Assembly (NCBI GenBank): GCA_045537235.1
Contig: JAZSPB010000156.1
Location: forward strand, 131,584-195,583
Direction of reading: 5' to 3'
Length of the DNA stretch: 64,000 bases
Source of the DNA: RGIG8775 sp045537235
GTDB taxonomy: Bacteria; Bacillota; Clostridia; Oscillospirales; CAG-272
Part shown: piece after piece, positions 24,571 through 33,473 of the stretch
How the letters are laid out: each line of letters begins with the position of its first letter
Position numbering within the stretch: position 1 is the first letter of the stretch
The notes under the pieces: model-generated
Told to the model about the DNA's origin: nothing
The model's input: only the letters and a program-made list of their open reading frames with translations
Databases searched by the model: none
Translations under genes and position numbers: made by a program

Positions 24571-26388
24571 TTAAAAAATTTCAAAATTGAATATATGGGC
24601 AGTAGATGAACCGTAATCTTCGGTTTTTCTTTCGCTGTGGTACGTACTGATCGGAATTAAACGAACTGCTTTCGTTACTGTATTTAATTCATGTTTAATA
24701 AAGCGCTGATGATTGTCAGATATCTCTATAACGGTTTTCCAATTTTCCAATTCATCCAAAATCTCAATTTTATAATGCTTGATCAGGCATTTTGGGAAGC
24801 CAAAGCTCGTATGATTATAGCTTTTTGGGAAAAACAACGTTGACGAGGTATGCAAAGCATCGGGGTTTCCATCTGTGTATTCTCTGTCAAGATCGCTGTC
24901 AAAGACCAATCTGACGCCGTTTACGTGCTTGGGCGAATCAAAGGTATACGTGATGGCTTTGTTTGTTTTTCCAAAATATCCATTATCGTTCCCCCATATG
25001 CGACGGTCTATCCCGTTGAGCAAAGCAGACGGATCGCCGTAATCTGCCGTAAGCGTAGCACAACCGACAAGCAGCGACGATTCACGTCGAAATCCCGGCA
25101 AAAAGCAATCGTCATCCATAAGCGCCTTTTGTATTTCGGCAATTTTTGTTTTACACGTCTCTCTCGGAGAAAGTCCGTATTTTACAGCTACAGCGGCAGC
25201 TGTTCCCACCGCCTGACCGATCACGCCGATCGTTCCCATTACGCGCGTAGAGCTGAATGCCACGTGAGAGGCACTTATGTTTCTGCCCGCAAACATAAGA
25301 TTATCAATATTGATCGAATACAAAGAGCGTAACGGAATGGAATAAGGCTCACTAAGGCGCCTCTTTTGCAGATGAGCTCCGCCCTTGGCGTTCATATGAA
25401 AGCCACCCGGAAGATGATTGTCGATCTGCCAACCGCCATACGCCACTGTGTCCTCAAAGCGCGGACAATTTTCAACATCCTGCTGTGTCAGTACGTAGTC
25501 ACCAACGTATCTGCGGCTTTCACGCTTACCGGGCAAAAATCCTACCCATTCAAGCTCCCAGTTATCCGCTCCGTGATCCCCATGATTTTTCATATGATCC
25601 CAAACGCCAAAGGCGATCTTCAAAAGCTCGTCTCGTATCTCCTCCGTGTCGTCGATGCTGTTCTGCATACCGCCAAGCTCGATCCAATAAAAATTGGTAT
25701 TAATCGCATAAATGTTATGCGGCTTATTGTTCATAGCCTCGTCGTCGGGAAAATCGTACGCCCACGCAGGTGCAGTAAATTCCACGGGGTGATCGGTTTC
25801 GCGGCACTGCAACAAAATGCTCATGCCCATCGTATGGTTATCGGCAACATCAAGCCCGAATTCTTCACCGTACTCGCTTTTTCCCTCTCGTCCAACCTTG
25901 TATTTCGCGCCTGTCAGGGGAGCCAAAATACTGTCGCCAGAGCTGTCAACGAATATTTTCGCCTCGACCTCATGCCAAGTATATGTGGTAAGTTGAAATC
26001 CCTTTACGCTTTTGATCATGTCGTTTTCGGTTTTTGCATCATTACAGGTACAGTTGAGGATAAGGTCTATATTCGGTTCAAAGCGCACCATTTCATATAG
26101 AAGTGCGTCCCACGTACTCCAATTTCTTTTCGCATTGCGGTACATATTTTCAAGTTGCAATTCTTCCATTATGCCCGTTTCTTGCAGATCACGGACACGT
26201 GTTCCCGCACCCGAGATCCACATTCTTATCTCACTGCTTGCGTTGCCTCCAAGAACAGGACGATCATGCATCAGCGCAACCTTAGCGCCGTGTCTTGCTG
26301 CCGATATTGCAGTAAACATACCGCCAACACCGCCGCCTATCACGCATATATCCACAGTGTGACGTTTTATCTTCAAAGCCTCGTTCAT
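24571..26388 (-). CDS. FAD-dependent oxidoreductase with C-terminal discoidin-like domain
   Basis: A 605-residue protein. The dinucleotide-binding motif CVIGGGVGGMFTAISAARHG lies at the N-terminus, followed by LGGNASSEIRMWISGAG and later GDSILAPLTGAKYKVGREG and NLMFAGRNISASHVAFSSTR, all typical of the FAD-dependent oxidoreductases found in polysaccharide and sugar-acid loci. The last 130 residues look like a jelly-roll, discoidin or CBM32-like domain, an unusual attachment. No signal peptide is present, so it is cytosolic. The substrate is unknown. ATG 26388 follows AAGGAG; it lies 13 bases after the GDPD stop and is co-transcribed with it. Confidence 0.8.
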   Translation of the reverse strand: MNEALKIKRHTVDICVIGGGVGGMFTAISAARHGAKVALMHDRPVLGGNASSEIRMWISGAGTRVRDLQETGIMEELQLENMYRNAKRNWSTWDALLYEMVRFEPNIDLILNCTCNDAKTENDMIKSVKGFQLTTYTWHEVEAKIFVDSSGDSILAPLTGAKYKVGREGKSEYGEEFGLDVADNHTMGMSILLQCRETDHPVEFTAPAWAYDFPDDEAMNNKPHNIYAINTNFYWIELGGMQNSIDDTEEIRDELLKIAFGVWDHMKNHGDHGADNWELEWVGFLPGKRESRRYVGDYVLTQQDVENCPRFEDTVAYGGWQIDNHLPGGFHMNAKGGAHLQKRRLSEPYSIPLRSLYSINIDNLMFAGRNISASHVAFSSTRVMGTIGVIGQAVGTAAAVAVKYGLSPRETCKTKIAEIQKALMDDDCFLPGFRRESSLLVGCATLTADYGDPSALLNGIDRRIWGNDNGYFGKTNKAITYTFDSPKHVNGVRLVFDSDLDREYTDGNPDALHTSSTLFFPKSYNHTSFGFPKCLIKHYKIEILDELENWKTVIEISDNHQRFIKHELNTVTKAVRLIPISTYHSERKTEDYGSSTAHIFNFEIF

Positions 26389-26401
26389 CTTTTTTTCTCC
26401 T

Positions 26402-27127
26402 TCATATTCCGTCGTGCATTTTATTTGTTGGGAAGTAATCAAGTCCAAGCGTCTTCATGTGTTCCAAACTTTCCACGTCGTCTGCGGCGCGCAAACAGAC
26501 CTTGAGTCCCATTTTATGAGCGGTCACGATCCTTTTCTCATCGCAAGCAAGGGGATCGGAAATACATAAGGAAAATCCTGCGTTTCCAAGATCGCATAGC
26601 TCGGATAGTTTGTTTTCCTCTGCAAATATCCAATGTATGAACATATCGGACGTGTAACGTCTGGTCTCAACAAGTCTTGACAGCGCGCACGAGCTCATAA
26701 CGACCTCATCATCCGAAAATCCGTTTTTATGTAATTCGTATATTATTTGCTCAGCGTCATCGGTTTTGAGCTCGATAAACGGAATGCTTCCAAATCGTCT
26801 GCAAATCGACAGATATTCGGAAAATAACGGAATTTTTCTTTCCTCTTTATTGAAGCATTCCACGCGGTTACCGTTGACGATCTCAAATCGGCGTAGTTCG
26901 CTATATGACATTTCTGAAATCTTACCGACTCCGTTACAATATTTGTCTAATGTATCGTTGTGGCAGCATACGATCTCTCCGTCGCGTGTCATATGAACAT
27001 CCGTCTCAATCGCCCATTGCCCGAGCAGTCCTGCATAATAAAAGGATGGGAGCGAGTTTTCGGGAGCGAGCAGTGTAAATCCCCGATGACTGATAAAATG
27101 TGTTTTTGGGATGTCAAATATCTTCAT
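26402..27127 (-). CDS. Glycerophosphodiester phosphodiesterase family protein
   Basis: A 241-residue cytosolic GDPD TIM barrel. ISHRGFTLLAPENSLPSF holds the catalytic His-Arg and Glu-Asn, ETDVHMTRDGEIVCCHND the metal-binding Glu-Asp and the second catalytic His, and PFIELKTDD the third acidic site. It should hydrolyse glycerophosphodiesters to glycerol-3-phosphate and an alcohol. The start at ATG 27127 has AGGAGG upstream; the frame is open for 63 more codons that run into the divergent araC region. First gene of the GDPD-oxidoreductase pair and divergent from the AraC regulator, which probably controls it. Confidence 0.88.
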   Translation of the reverse strand: MKIFDIPKTHFISHRGFTLLAPENSLPSFYYAGLLGQWAIETDVHMTRDGEIVCCHNDTLDKYCNGVGKISEMSYSELRRFEIVNGNRVECFNKEERKIPLFSEYLSICRRFGSIPFIELKTDDAEQIIYELHKNGFSDDEVVMSSCALSRLVETRRYTSDMFIHWIFAEENKLSELCDLGNAGFSLCISDPLACDEKRIVTAHKMGLKVCLRAADDVESLEHMKTLGLDYFPTNKMHDGI

Positions 27128-27141
27128 TTTATTTCCTCCTC

Positions 27142-27169
27142 TTGACAATTCAAATAATTCTGGTATAAT
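27142..27169 (+). promoter_or_regulatory. Promoter of the AraC-family regulator gene
   Basis: TTGACA (27142-27147), 16-bp spacer with an extended TGG, TATAAT (27164-27169). Confidence 0.7.
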
Positions 27170-27182
27170 ATAGTATATCACA

Positions 27183-27233
27183 TCACAAATTGAATATCTT
27201 TTAATTGTGTGATAAATATATTTCAATTTGTGA
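27183..27233. promoter_or_regulatory. Inverted-repeat operator between GDPD and AraC genes
   Basis: TCACAAATTGAATAT (27183-27197) faces ATATTTCAATTTGTGA (27218-27233), and AATTGTGTGAT lies between. For the minus-strand operon a -10 TATACT (27172-27177) lies just beside the left arm with a poor -35, as expected for an activator-dependent promoter. Binding by the divergent AraC protein is inferred. Confidence 0.6.
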
Positions 27234-27249
27234 CATTCAAGGAGCCGAT

Positions 27250-28146
27250 ATGAAGCTGCTTTCACACTATATAGACCAGCGAATGAAAATAAATCCCGAC
27301 CTTGTAAACTGGACAAATCATGTCATAGGCGATGGACTTTTGTACTCTTACAGAGATACTGTATACGATCGGCGTACATATCCCTCCGACCTTCACTATC
27401 ACGACTATTATGAATTGGTCATTTTTGAAGAGGGGGATATTCATTATATTTGCGAGGGTTGTGTTTATCATCCGAAATATGGAGATATCATTTTTATCCC
27501 TCCCTGTAAATTTCATATGTCTATGATCAATTGCGAAAGCACGCACTATAAGCGTCACGTATTCTATTTATATCCTTCGGCGTTTGATGCGATTGGCCAC
27601 AGTACTCTAACATCATTTTTAAGCCGAATAAAAGATGGAGATATTCTTGCGTTTACTTCTTTGGAATCAAGAGAAAAGCTTATGAATCTTCTCGTATGCT
27701 TGAAGAAGATATTTGCCGAAGCACATTCTCCGCTCGAAGATGCTTTGGGACTTTCGTACATCATTCATATTTTCTACTTTTTGAATCAAAAAGACTGTCA
27801 ATCAAAAAGCGATACTTTATTCTTACCCGAAGTCATTCTCAAATTACAGAAATATATTGACAGTAATTTTTCCAAAATATCATCAGTATCACAGATAGCG
27901 GAGCATTTCTTTTATAGCAGAGAGTATGTTTCAAGGTTATTCAAAAAGTATTTCGATACGACTATATCCGACTATATTATGAAGCGGCGAATCGCGGAAA
28001 GCCAATTGCTCATTAAACAGGGACTTCCTTTGATAGAAGTCGCGTATCAGGTGGGATTTGGTTCACTCCCCACCTTTATAAGGGCTTTTCGGGCAGTTGC
28101 CAATATGACGCCCTCCGCATACCGAAAAATGCAAAATAATATTTAA
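27250..28146 (+). CDS. AraC-family transcriptional regulator
   Basis: A 298-residue regulator. The N-terminal cupin-like sensor (about 40-130, with HYHDYYELVIFEEGDIHY and HPKYGDIIFIPP) is of the sugar-sensing kind. The C-terminal pair of helix-turn-helix motifs (about 200-298) has SSVSQIAEHFFYSREYVSRL and GLPLIEVAYQVGFGSLPTFI, then RAFRAVANMTPSAYRK. It is divergent from the GDPD-oxidoreductase operon, whose promoter carries the inverted repeat, so it is probably its activator. ATG 27250 follows AAGGAG; the frame is open 15 codons further upstream. Confidence 0.9.
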   Translation: MKLLSHYIDQRMKINPDLVNWTNHVIGDGLLYSYRDTVYDRRTYPSDLHYHDYYELVIFEEGDIHYICEGCVYHPKYGDIIFIPPCKFHMSMINCESTHYKRHVFYLYPSAFDAIGHSTLTSFLSRIKDGDILAFTSLESREKLMNLLVCLKKIFAEAHSPLEDALGLSYIIHIFYFLNQKDCQSKSDTLFLPEVILKLQKYIDSNFSKISSVSQIAEHFFYSREYVSRLFKKYFDTTISDYIMKRRIAESQLLIKQGLPLIEVAYQVGFGSLPTFIRAFRAVANMTPSAYRKMQNNI

Positions 28147-28161
28147 AATATTTTCTAAAAA

Positions 28162-28204
28162 GCAAAACACGGTGCTGATCCATTGAATCAGCACCGTGTT
28201 TTGC
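28162..28204. terminator. Bidirectional terminator between araC-type gene and nucleoside transporter
   Basis: GCAAAACACGGTGCTGAT and ATCAGCACCGTGTTTTGC form a perfect 18-bp stem with a seven-base loop between convergent genes. Confidence 0.9.
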
Positions 28205-28221
28205 AAAACTGTCCTTTAGAG
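28203..28221. repeat. Right member of the inverted repeat pair flanking 24.4-28.2 kb
   Basis: GCAAAACTGTCCTTTAGAG; see the partner at 24394-24412. A small hairpin TAGAG / CTCTA overlaps its end. Confidence 0.45.
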
Positions 28222-28257
28222 TGACGCTCTAATCAGATGACTCTTTAAAAATTTAAA

Positions 28258-29253
28258 TTACCGTTCTTCGCGGAAATACGGAAGACCCAGATGTTGAGGA
28301 GGCTGATGCTCTCTCTTTTTACGGATGCTTGTCACAATAAGAACCGCAATCGTTACCACATACGGCAACATATTGAAGAGCGGTGCGATATCTCTGGCCA
28401 CACCCACATAATTGTAAAGAATATACAAGCCGCCAAACAAGACCGAACCCGCAATACCAACCATCGGCTTCCACAAAGCGAAAATAACCAAAGCGATCGC
28501 CAACCATCCGCGCTCACCAAGCGCACCGTCATTGGCCCATGTTCCCATCTGGTAATCCATTACATAATAAAGACCTCCAAGACCCGCGATCATACCGCCA
28601 ATGGTGGTGGAAATATATTTATACTTGGTAACATTGATACCTGCGGCATCTGCCGTCGCAGGATTTTCACCAACCGCGCGGAGATTGAGTCCGATTCTGG
28701 TTCTTTTTATGATTATAGCTGTTACTACGGCAATAATGATTGCAATATACGCAAGGAAACCGTAGGAAAGGAAGATATCGCCAAACCAACCAAGATTCTT
28801 TGCAAACGGAAGTGTTTTCAGAAATGCATCGCTGGTAGCCTTCAATTTGATTTCCGCGCCGCCATTATTGACAAGCTTGATCAAAGATCCGCCAAAGAAG
28901 TTTCCGATTCCCTCACCGAAGATCGTGAGAGCAAGGCCGGCTACATTTTGATTGGCACGAAGTGTGATGGTAAGAAAACTGTAGATCAATGCCATCAAGC
29001 CCGCTCCGACGAGAGAGGACAAAAGCGGAATCAAGATCGTCAACACAGGATTCATAGCGCTTCCCATTGCATTCTCATAGAAAAAGCCGCCAATAATACC
29101 CGAGATGCCGCCAACATACATAATGCCGGGAATACCAAGATTCAAATTGCCCGACTTTTCTGTTATGATCTCACCGGTACAAGCATACAACAACGGGATA
29201 CCCACTACAACCGCTCTGGGGAAAAATCTAAGAAGAAACTCAAGAAATTCCAT
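28258..29253 (-). CDS. Nucleoside ABC transporter permease (NupQ-type)
   Basis: A 331-residue permease with about eight membrane segments. It has the BPD_transp_2 pattern: TGEIITEKSGNLNLGIPGIM at the start, and later RTRIGLNLRAVGENPATADAAGIN and YKYISTTIGGMIAGLGGLYYV. It is the second permease of a BMP-type nucleoside importer; the start and the preceding stop overlap by one base (TAATG). It probably takes up purine nucleosides, as xpt lies upstream of the binding-protein gene. Confidence 0.88.
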   Translation of the reverse strand: MEFLEFLLRFFPRAVVVGIPLLYACTGEIITEKSGNLNLGIPGIMYVGGISGIIGGFFYENAMGSAMNPVLTILIPLLSSLVGAGLMALIYSFLTITLRANQNVAGLALTIFGEGIGNFFGGSLIKLVNNGGAEIKLKATSDAFLKTLPFAKNLGWFGDIFLSYGFLAYIAIIIAVVTAIIIKRTRIGLNLRAVGENPATADAAGINVTKYKYISTTIGGMIAGLGGLYYVMDYQMGTWANDGALGERGWLAIALVIFALWKPMVGIAGSVLFGGLYILYNYVGVARDIAPLFNMLPYVVTIAVLIVTSIRKKREHQPPQHLGLPYFREER

Positions 29254-30389
29254 TACTCGTCCTCTCCTTTCTTTTCACCGCCACGCTGTTTGTTGAATAC
29301 GATTCGATAATTCAAGAAAAATTCGCTTCCAATGATAAAGAACAGAATGATTCCGATGATGATATCGGCAAGCGAGGCATTCAATCCCGTATGCGTAGCA
29401 ATTCCGCCCGCACCTTCTTCAAGGAAGGCAATAAAGAACGCAACGCCCGCCATAAACAGCGGATTGAATTTGGCAAGCCAAGAAACCATTACCGCCGTAA
29501 ATCCGTTTCCGCCGGCCGTGTTCGCAGCGATGGTATGGTGCGTTCCCGAAACAAGGAGAACACCGGCAAGACCGCAAACCGCCCCCGAAATCGCCATGGT
29601 TCGAATGATAACCTTCTTCACATTGATTCCGACATAGCGCGCCGTGTTTTCGCTCTCACCCACAACCGATATTTCAAAACCTTGCTTGCTGTATTTGAGA
29701 TATACATACATCAACACAGTAATGCCGACCACGATCAGAATATTCAACAAATAGTCCTGTCCGAAAATTTTGGGAAGCCAACCAACCTGTTTATGCTCGC
29801 CAAAGAGGTTGATCACGCCTACCTTACCGGAATCTTTGGGGCTTTCCCACTTGACAATAAAGAAGGAAACAAGCTGCATCGCACAATAGTTCATCATAAG
29901 GGTGAACAGGGTTTCATTGGCACCCCACTGTGCCTTGAAAATTGCGGGAATCATTCCCCAAAGCATTCCCAAAAGAATGCCGGACACAAAGATCAAAAGA
30001 ATCAGCAGACCGTTGGGAACCTTTCCGCGAAGTGTGATCATACAAGCGGCCGCAGCAAGACCTCCCATCAGCACCTGTCCTTCGGCACCGATGTTCCAAA
30101 ATCTCATTTTAAATGCGGGGGTAACCGCCAATGAGATGCAAAGCAATATGGCTGTCTTTTGAAAAAGATCAAGAACGCCGTTTCCGTTGATTCCGATCGC
30201 ACCTACAATAAGAGCACGGAAAACCTCAAGAGGATTGCGCTTGGTCAACAATATGATCAAAATCGAGCAGACCACCAGCGCGATCAAAACGGCGCACGCG
30301 CGTACCAGCAAAGGCTTTTTCCATCCCAAGGTTTCCTCCTTGATGATATGAAAAAGCGGCTCACGCGTTTTTTTCGTTGCTTTCATCAT
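29253..30389 (-). CDS. Nucleoside ABC transporter permease (NupP-type)
   Basis: A 378-residue permease with eight to ten membrane segments. It has FRALIVGAIGINGNGVLDLF, ISLAVTPAFKMRFWNIGAEG and GFEISVVGESENTARYVGIN, characteristic of the first permease of BMP-type nucleoside systems. It pairs with the product of the next gene. The start overlaps the ATPase gene by four bases and the end overlaps the next start by one, so the three are translationally coupled. Confidence 0.88.
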   Translation of the reverse strand: MMKATKKTREPLFHIIKEETLGWKKPLLVRACAVLIALVVCSILIILLTKRNPLEVFRALIVGAIGINGNGVLDLFQKTAILLCISLAVTPAFKMRFWNIGAEGQVLMGGLAAAACMITLRGKVPNGLLILLIFVSGILLGMLWGMIPAIFKAQWGANETLFTLMMNYCAMQLVSFFIVKWESPKDSGKVGVINLFGEHKQVGWLPKIFGQDYLLNILIVVGITVLMYVYLKYSKQGFEISVVGESENTARYVGINVKKVIIRTMAISGAVCGLAGVLLVSGTHHTIAANTAGGNGFTAVMVSWLAKFNPLFMAGVAFFIAFLEEGAGGIATHTGLNASLADIIIGIILFFIIGSEFFLNYRIVFNKQRGGEKKGEDE

Positions 30390-31918
30390 ATTGCCTCACC
30401 TCCATCAACTTTAGTCATAAGCAAGCCAAGCTGTTCCTTGGTTGCCTGCTTGGCATCCACAACGCCGGTGATCTTTCCCGAGCTGATAACCATAATTCTG
30501 TCACACAGATCGATCAGCACGTCAAGATCCTCACCTACAAAAATCACCGCAACGCCCTTTTTCTTTTGGTTATTGAGAACGTTGTAAATGGTATAGGAAG
30601 AATTGATATCCAATCCGCGCACGGGATATGCCGCCATAAGCACCGAAGGAGAGAAAGACAGCTCTCGTCCCAAAAGAACCTTTTGAACATTACCGCCCGA
30701 AAGACGGGAAACGGGGGTCTTCAAGTCAGGCGTCACGATTTCCAGCTCGGAAACAATATTTTCTGCAATCTCCTTGGGACGCTTGCGCTTGACAAAAATT
30801 CCCTTTCCTTTGCTGTAACGGCGAAGAAGGACATTGTCCACAATTCCCATATTGGCTACAAGTCCCATTCCCAGGCGGTCTTCCGGAATAAAAGAAAGAC
30901 GGACGCCAAGGTCATGGATCTGTTTAGGATTTTTATGAAGCAAATTCACGGCTTCGTTATTTTGAGGATTGGTGTATATGATCTCACCGCAATCCAAGTC
31001 TTGCAATCCGGCAATGGCCTCCAGCAACTCTCTTTGACCGCTTCCTGCGATTCCGGCAATTCCCAAAATTTCTCCACTGTATGCGGTAAAGGAAACATCA
31101 TCCAGAACCTTTACGCCTTCATGGTTGGTGCAAGTGATATGATTGACCGAAATCCGTTGCGTTACATTTTCAGGCTCGCTTCGATCGATATTGAGAACCA
31201 CCTTTTTGCCCACCATCATCTCGGTAAGCTCCGCCTCGTTGGTTTCTGCGGTCACAACGGTATCGATATACTCGCCTTTGCGAAGCACAGCCACGCGGTC
31301 GGAAAGCGACATCACCTCGTGAAGTTTATGAGTGATAATGACGATCGACTTTCCGTCCTCTCGCATTTTGCGAAGGACCGAGAAAAGCTTTTGCGTCTCT
31401 TGAGGCGTAAGAACGGCAGTAGGCTCATCCAAGATCAAGATATCCGCGCCGCGATACAGCACCTTAATGATCTCTACCGTCTGCTTTTCGGAAACGGCCA
31501 TATCATATATCTTTTTATTGGGGTCGATCTCAAAGCCGTATCGATTGCAGATCTCAGCAACACGCATCGATGCCGCTTTAATGTTATACGTTTCGTCCTC
31601 AAGTCCCAAAACGATGTTTTCTGTTGCGGTAAAGAGATCCACAAGCTTAAAATGCTGATGGATCATTCCAATACCGTATTTGAACGCATCTTTGGGCGAA
31701 TTGATGACTACTTCTTCGCCATTTATAAAGATCTGCCCTTCGTCGGGAAAGTATATTCCCGATATCATGTTCATAAGCGTGGTCTTTCCGCTTCCGTTTT
31801 CGCCCAGAATGGAAAGGATCTCCCCTTTTCTTACGGTAAGATTGACATTCTTATTTGCAATCACACTGCCAAAGTGTTTACTGACACCTACCAGTTCTAT
31901 TGCCGGCAAACCGTTCAC
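30386..31918 (-). CDS. Nucleoside ABC transporter ATPase (NupO-type, two ATPase domains)
   Basis: A tandem ATPase, about 510 residues. The first domain has Walker A GENGSGKTT and Walker B ILILDEPTAVL. The second (from about 265) has the degenerate GIAGSGQRE and RLSGGNVQKVLLGRELS, and its Walker B is weak (VLMAAYPVRGLD), as usual in this sugar/nucleoside class. I chose GTG 31918 because GGAGG lies eight bases upstream; ATG 31933 is an alternative that would put that ribosome site inside the gene. It follows the binding-protein gene after 151 bases with a stem-loop between, and overlaps the permease gene by four bases. Confidence 0.85.
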   Translation of the reverse strand: MNGLPAIELVGVSKHFGSVIANKNVNLTVRKGEILSILGENGSGKTTLMNMISGIYFPDEGQIFINGEEVVINSPKDAFKYGIGMIHQHFKLVDLFTATENIVLGLEDETYNIKAASMRVAEICNRYGFEIDPNKKIYDMAVSEKQTVEIIKVLYRGADILILDEPTAVLTPQETQKLFSVLRKMREDGKSIVIITHKLHEVMSLSDRVAVLRKGEYIDTVVTAETNEAELTEMMVGKKVVLNIDRSEPENVTQRISVNHITCTNHEGVKVLDDVSFTAYSGEILGIAGIAGSGQRELLEAIAGLQDLDCGEIIYTNPQNNEAVNLLHKNPKQIHDLGVRLSFIPEDRLGMGLVANMGIVDNVLLRRYSKGKGIFVKRKRPKEIAENIVSELEIVTPDLKTPVSRLSGGNVQKVLLGRELSFSPSVLMAAYPVRGLDINSSYTIYNVLNNQKKKGVAVIFVGEDLDVLIDLCDRIMVISSGKITGVVDAKQATKEQLGLLMTKVDGGEAI

Positions 31919-32022
31919 TCTGTGTTCCTCCATTTCATTTTTTTGCAATTTTTCTCCGAAAAAACAACCGCAGAAACATCGCAATTATCTTTTCGCAAAA
32001 AAATCAAAGCATCTTCAAGGAC

Positions 32023-32058
32023 AATAGGCGGAGCAAAAACCATGCTCCGCCTTTATTG
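32023..32058 (-). terminator. Stem-loop between binding-protein and ATPase genes
   Basis: AGGCGGAGCA and TGCTCCGCCT pair perfectly; ACAAT / ATTGT can extend the stem. The minus strand lacks a T-run after it, so it is more likely a partial terminator or a 3' stabiliser that raises the level of the binding protein over the channel genes. Confidence 0.65.
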
Positions 32059-32069
32059 TCGGAAATAAC

Positions 32070-33296
32070 TTACTGAATGGTTGTGATACCGTCAATATCG
32101 ATATCGAAATAAGGAGCGGATCTGTATTCGGACTCATGGAAGTAACCGTCAGCAATAACCTCGGTCTCACCCTTCCAAGTCTCATCGGTATCAACATCGG
32201 CAAGGTAGGAGGTAAGAGTCTCACCCTTAACCGTGAAGTTAGCGGTGCTGAATACCTTGATCGTACCGTCGATCAAGCCCTGCTTTGCAGTATCGATAGC
32301 AGCCTGAGTTCCTTCTGCGGCAACAGCGGTGTTAAGAGCGGTAAGCTCAACGGAGCCATCCTTAAGAGAACCGGTGAAATCGTTAACGATCTTCTCGCCG
32401 GCCTGAACCTGCTGGATCATATACTTGAAGTAAGGAGCCCAGTTGATGCGGGAAGAAATCAGAGCGGTGCCGGGGCATGCGCTGGTGGTGCTTCCGTTGT
32501 AAGCAACATTGGGAACACCTCTCTTATCGCACGCGTTGGGAGCACCCATAGAGTCAGCGTGCTGGCTGATCAGAACGCAACCGCCGTCCATCAGTGCGTT
32601 AGCAGCCTCCTGCTCCTTGGTCATATCGTACCATTCGTTGGTGTACTTAACGTCCATGGTAACGGTGGGGCAAACAGACTTTGCGCCAAGGTAGAATGCG
32701 GTCAGACCGGACTTAACCTCTGCGTAAGGCATAGCACCTACATAACCCATCTTTGCCTTGTCTGCGGTGATCTTTCCTTCAGCGATCATCTCGTTGAGCT
32801 TAAGACCGGCAACGATACCTGCAAGATATCTGCCCTCGTAAATAGAAGCAAATGCATTGTGGAAGTTGTTAAGCTCCTGAGTGTGAGCCTTGGTACCGGT
32901 AGCATGGCAGAACTCAACATCGGGGAACTCCATAGCAGCCTGGATCATGTAGTCCTCATGACCAAAGCTATCAGCGAAGATAACATCGCAACCAAGACCT
33001 ACAAGCTCTTTTGCAGCCTCGTAGCACTCCTGACCCTCGGGAATGTTGGTCTTGAGGATCACTTGCTCGTCGGTAAGACCGAGCTCGGTCTTTACAGCAT
33101 TTGCTGCGTCAATAAAGTTCTTGTCGTAAGTGGAATTCTCATCGTGAAGGAAGATGAAACCAACCTTGATCTGGTCATCTTCTTTTCCGTTGTCCTCTTT
33201 TCCACCGTCCGAGGAAGGGGCTCCGCATGCTCCGAAAACGACCAGCATAGATGCCAGCATTGCCAGAACAAGAAGTGCAGAAAGAATCTTTTTCAT
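32070..33296 (-). CDS. BMP-family nucleoside-binding lipoprotein
   Basis: A 408-residue lipoprotein with lipobox VFGAC (Cys24). The mature part is a periplasmic-binding-like fold of the BMP/PnrA family: KVGFIFLHDENSTYDKNFID at the start, GCDVIFADSFGHEDYMIQAA, NNFHNAFASIYEGRYLAGIV and MGYVGAMPYAEVKSGLTAFY. PnrA-type proteins bind purine nucleosides outside the cell and deliver them to the ABC channel encoded downstream. ATG 33296 follows AAAGGAGAA. It has its own promoter and a long, structured leader. xpt lies upstream on the same strand. Confidence 0.92.
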   Translation of the reverse strand: MKKILSALLVLAMLASMLVVFGACGAPSSDGGKEDNGKEDDQIKVGFIFLHDENSTYDKNFIDAANAVKTELGLTDEQVILKTNIPEGQECYEAAKELVGLGCDVIFADSFGHEDYMIQAAMEFPDVEFCHATGTKAHTQELNNFHNAFASIYEGRYLAGIVAGLKLNEMIAEGKITADKAKMGYVGAMPYAEVKSGLTAFYLGAKSVCPTVTMDVKYTNEWYDMTKEQEAANALMDGGCVLISQHADSMGAPNACDKRGVPNVAYNGSTTSACPGTALISSRINWAPYFKYMIQQVQAGEKIVNDFTGSLKDGSVELTALNTAVAAEGTQAAIDTAKQGLIDGTIKVFSTANFTVKGETLTSYLADVDTDETWKGETEVIADGYFHESEYRSAPYFDIDIDGITTIQ

Positions 33297-33337
33297 GTTT
33301 TTTCTCCTTTTGCTTTATATAATTTTTTAATTGTCCA

Positions 33338-33410
33338 CCTGCTTTTGACAAGTGAAAAATCCAAAAGTAACAGGCTCCCCATTGCACACCGCAAAAGTGG
33401 ATAGGAGAGC
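33338..33410 (-). promoter_or_regulatory. Structured 5' leader of the nucleoside transporter operon
   Basis: In the roughly 170-base leader, GCTCTCC (complement of 33404-33410) pairs with GGGGAGC (complement of 33374-33380) and encloses a small TTGC / GCAA hairpin. Then CCTG-CTTTTG-type arms (33338-33347 and 33362-33374) form a second stem. I looked for the purine aptamer core and did not find it. The leader may be a regulatory RNA of another kind. Confidence 0.4.
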
Positions 33411-33427
33411 AAGGTAAATCAAATCAA

Positions 33428-33473
33428 CATATCCGATACAATTATGATATCATATCCGATACAATTATGATAT
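33428..33473. repeat. Tandem 23-bp direct repeat at the transporter transcription start
   Basis: Two identical, adjacent 23-base units (33428-33450 and 33451-33473), each starting CATATCCGATACAATTATGA. They overlap the -10 region and the predicted start of transcription of the minus-strand operon, so they could be operator sites for a repressor. Confidence 0.75.

Noticed and set aside
27183..27233. A second invertible segment
   Set aside because: The arms are imperfect (one-base insertion), only about 20 bases apart, and no promoter lies between them; an operator fits better.
33428..33473. Start of a CRISPR array
   Set aside because: There are only two units, directly adjacent with no spacer, and no cas genes. 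No CRISPR array is present in the window.
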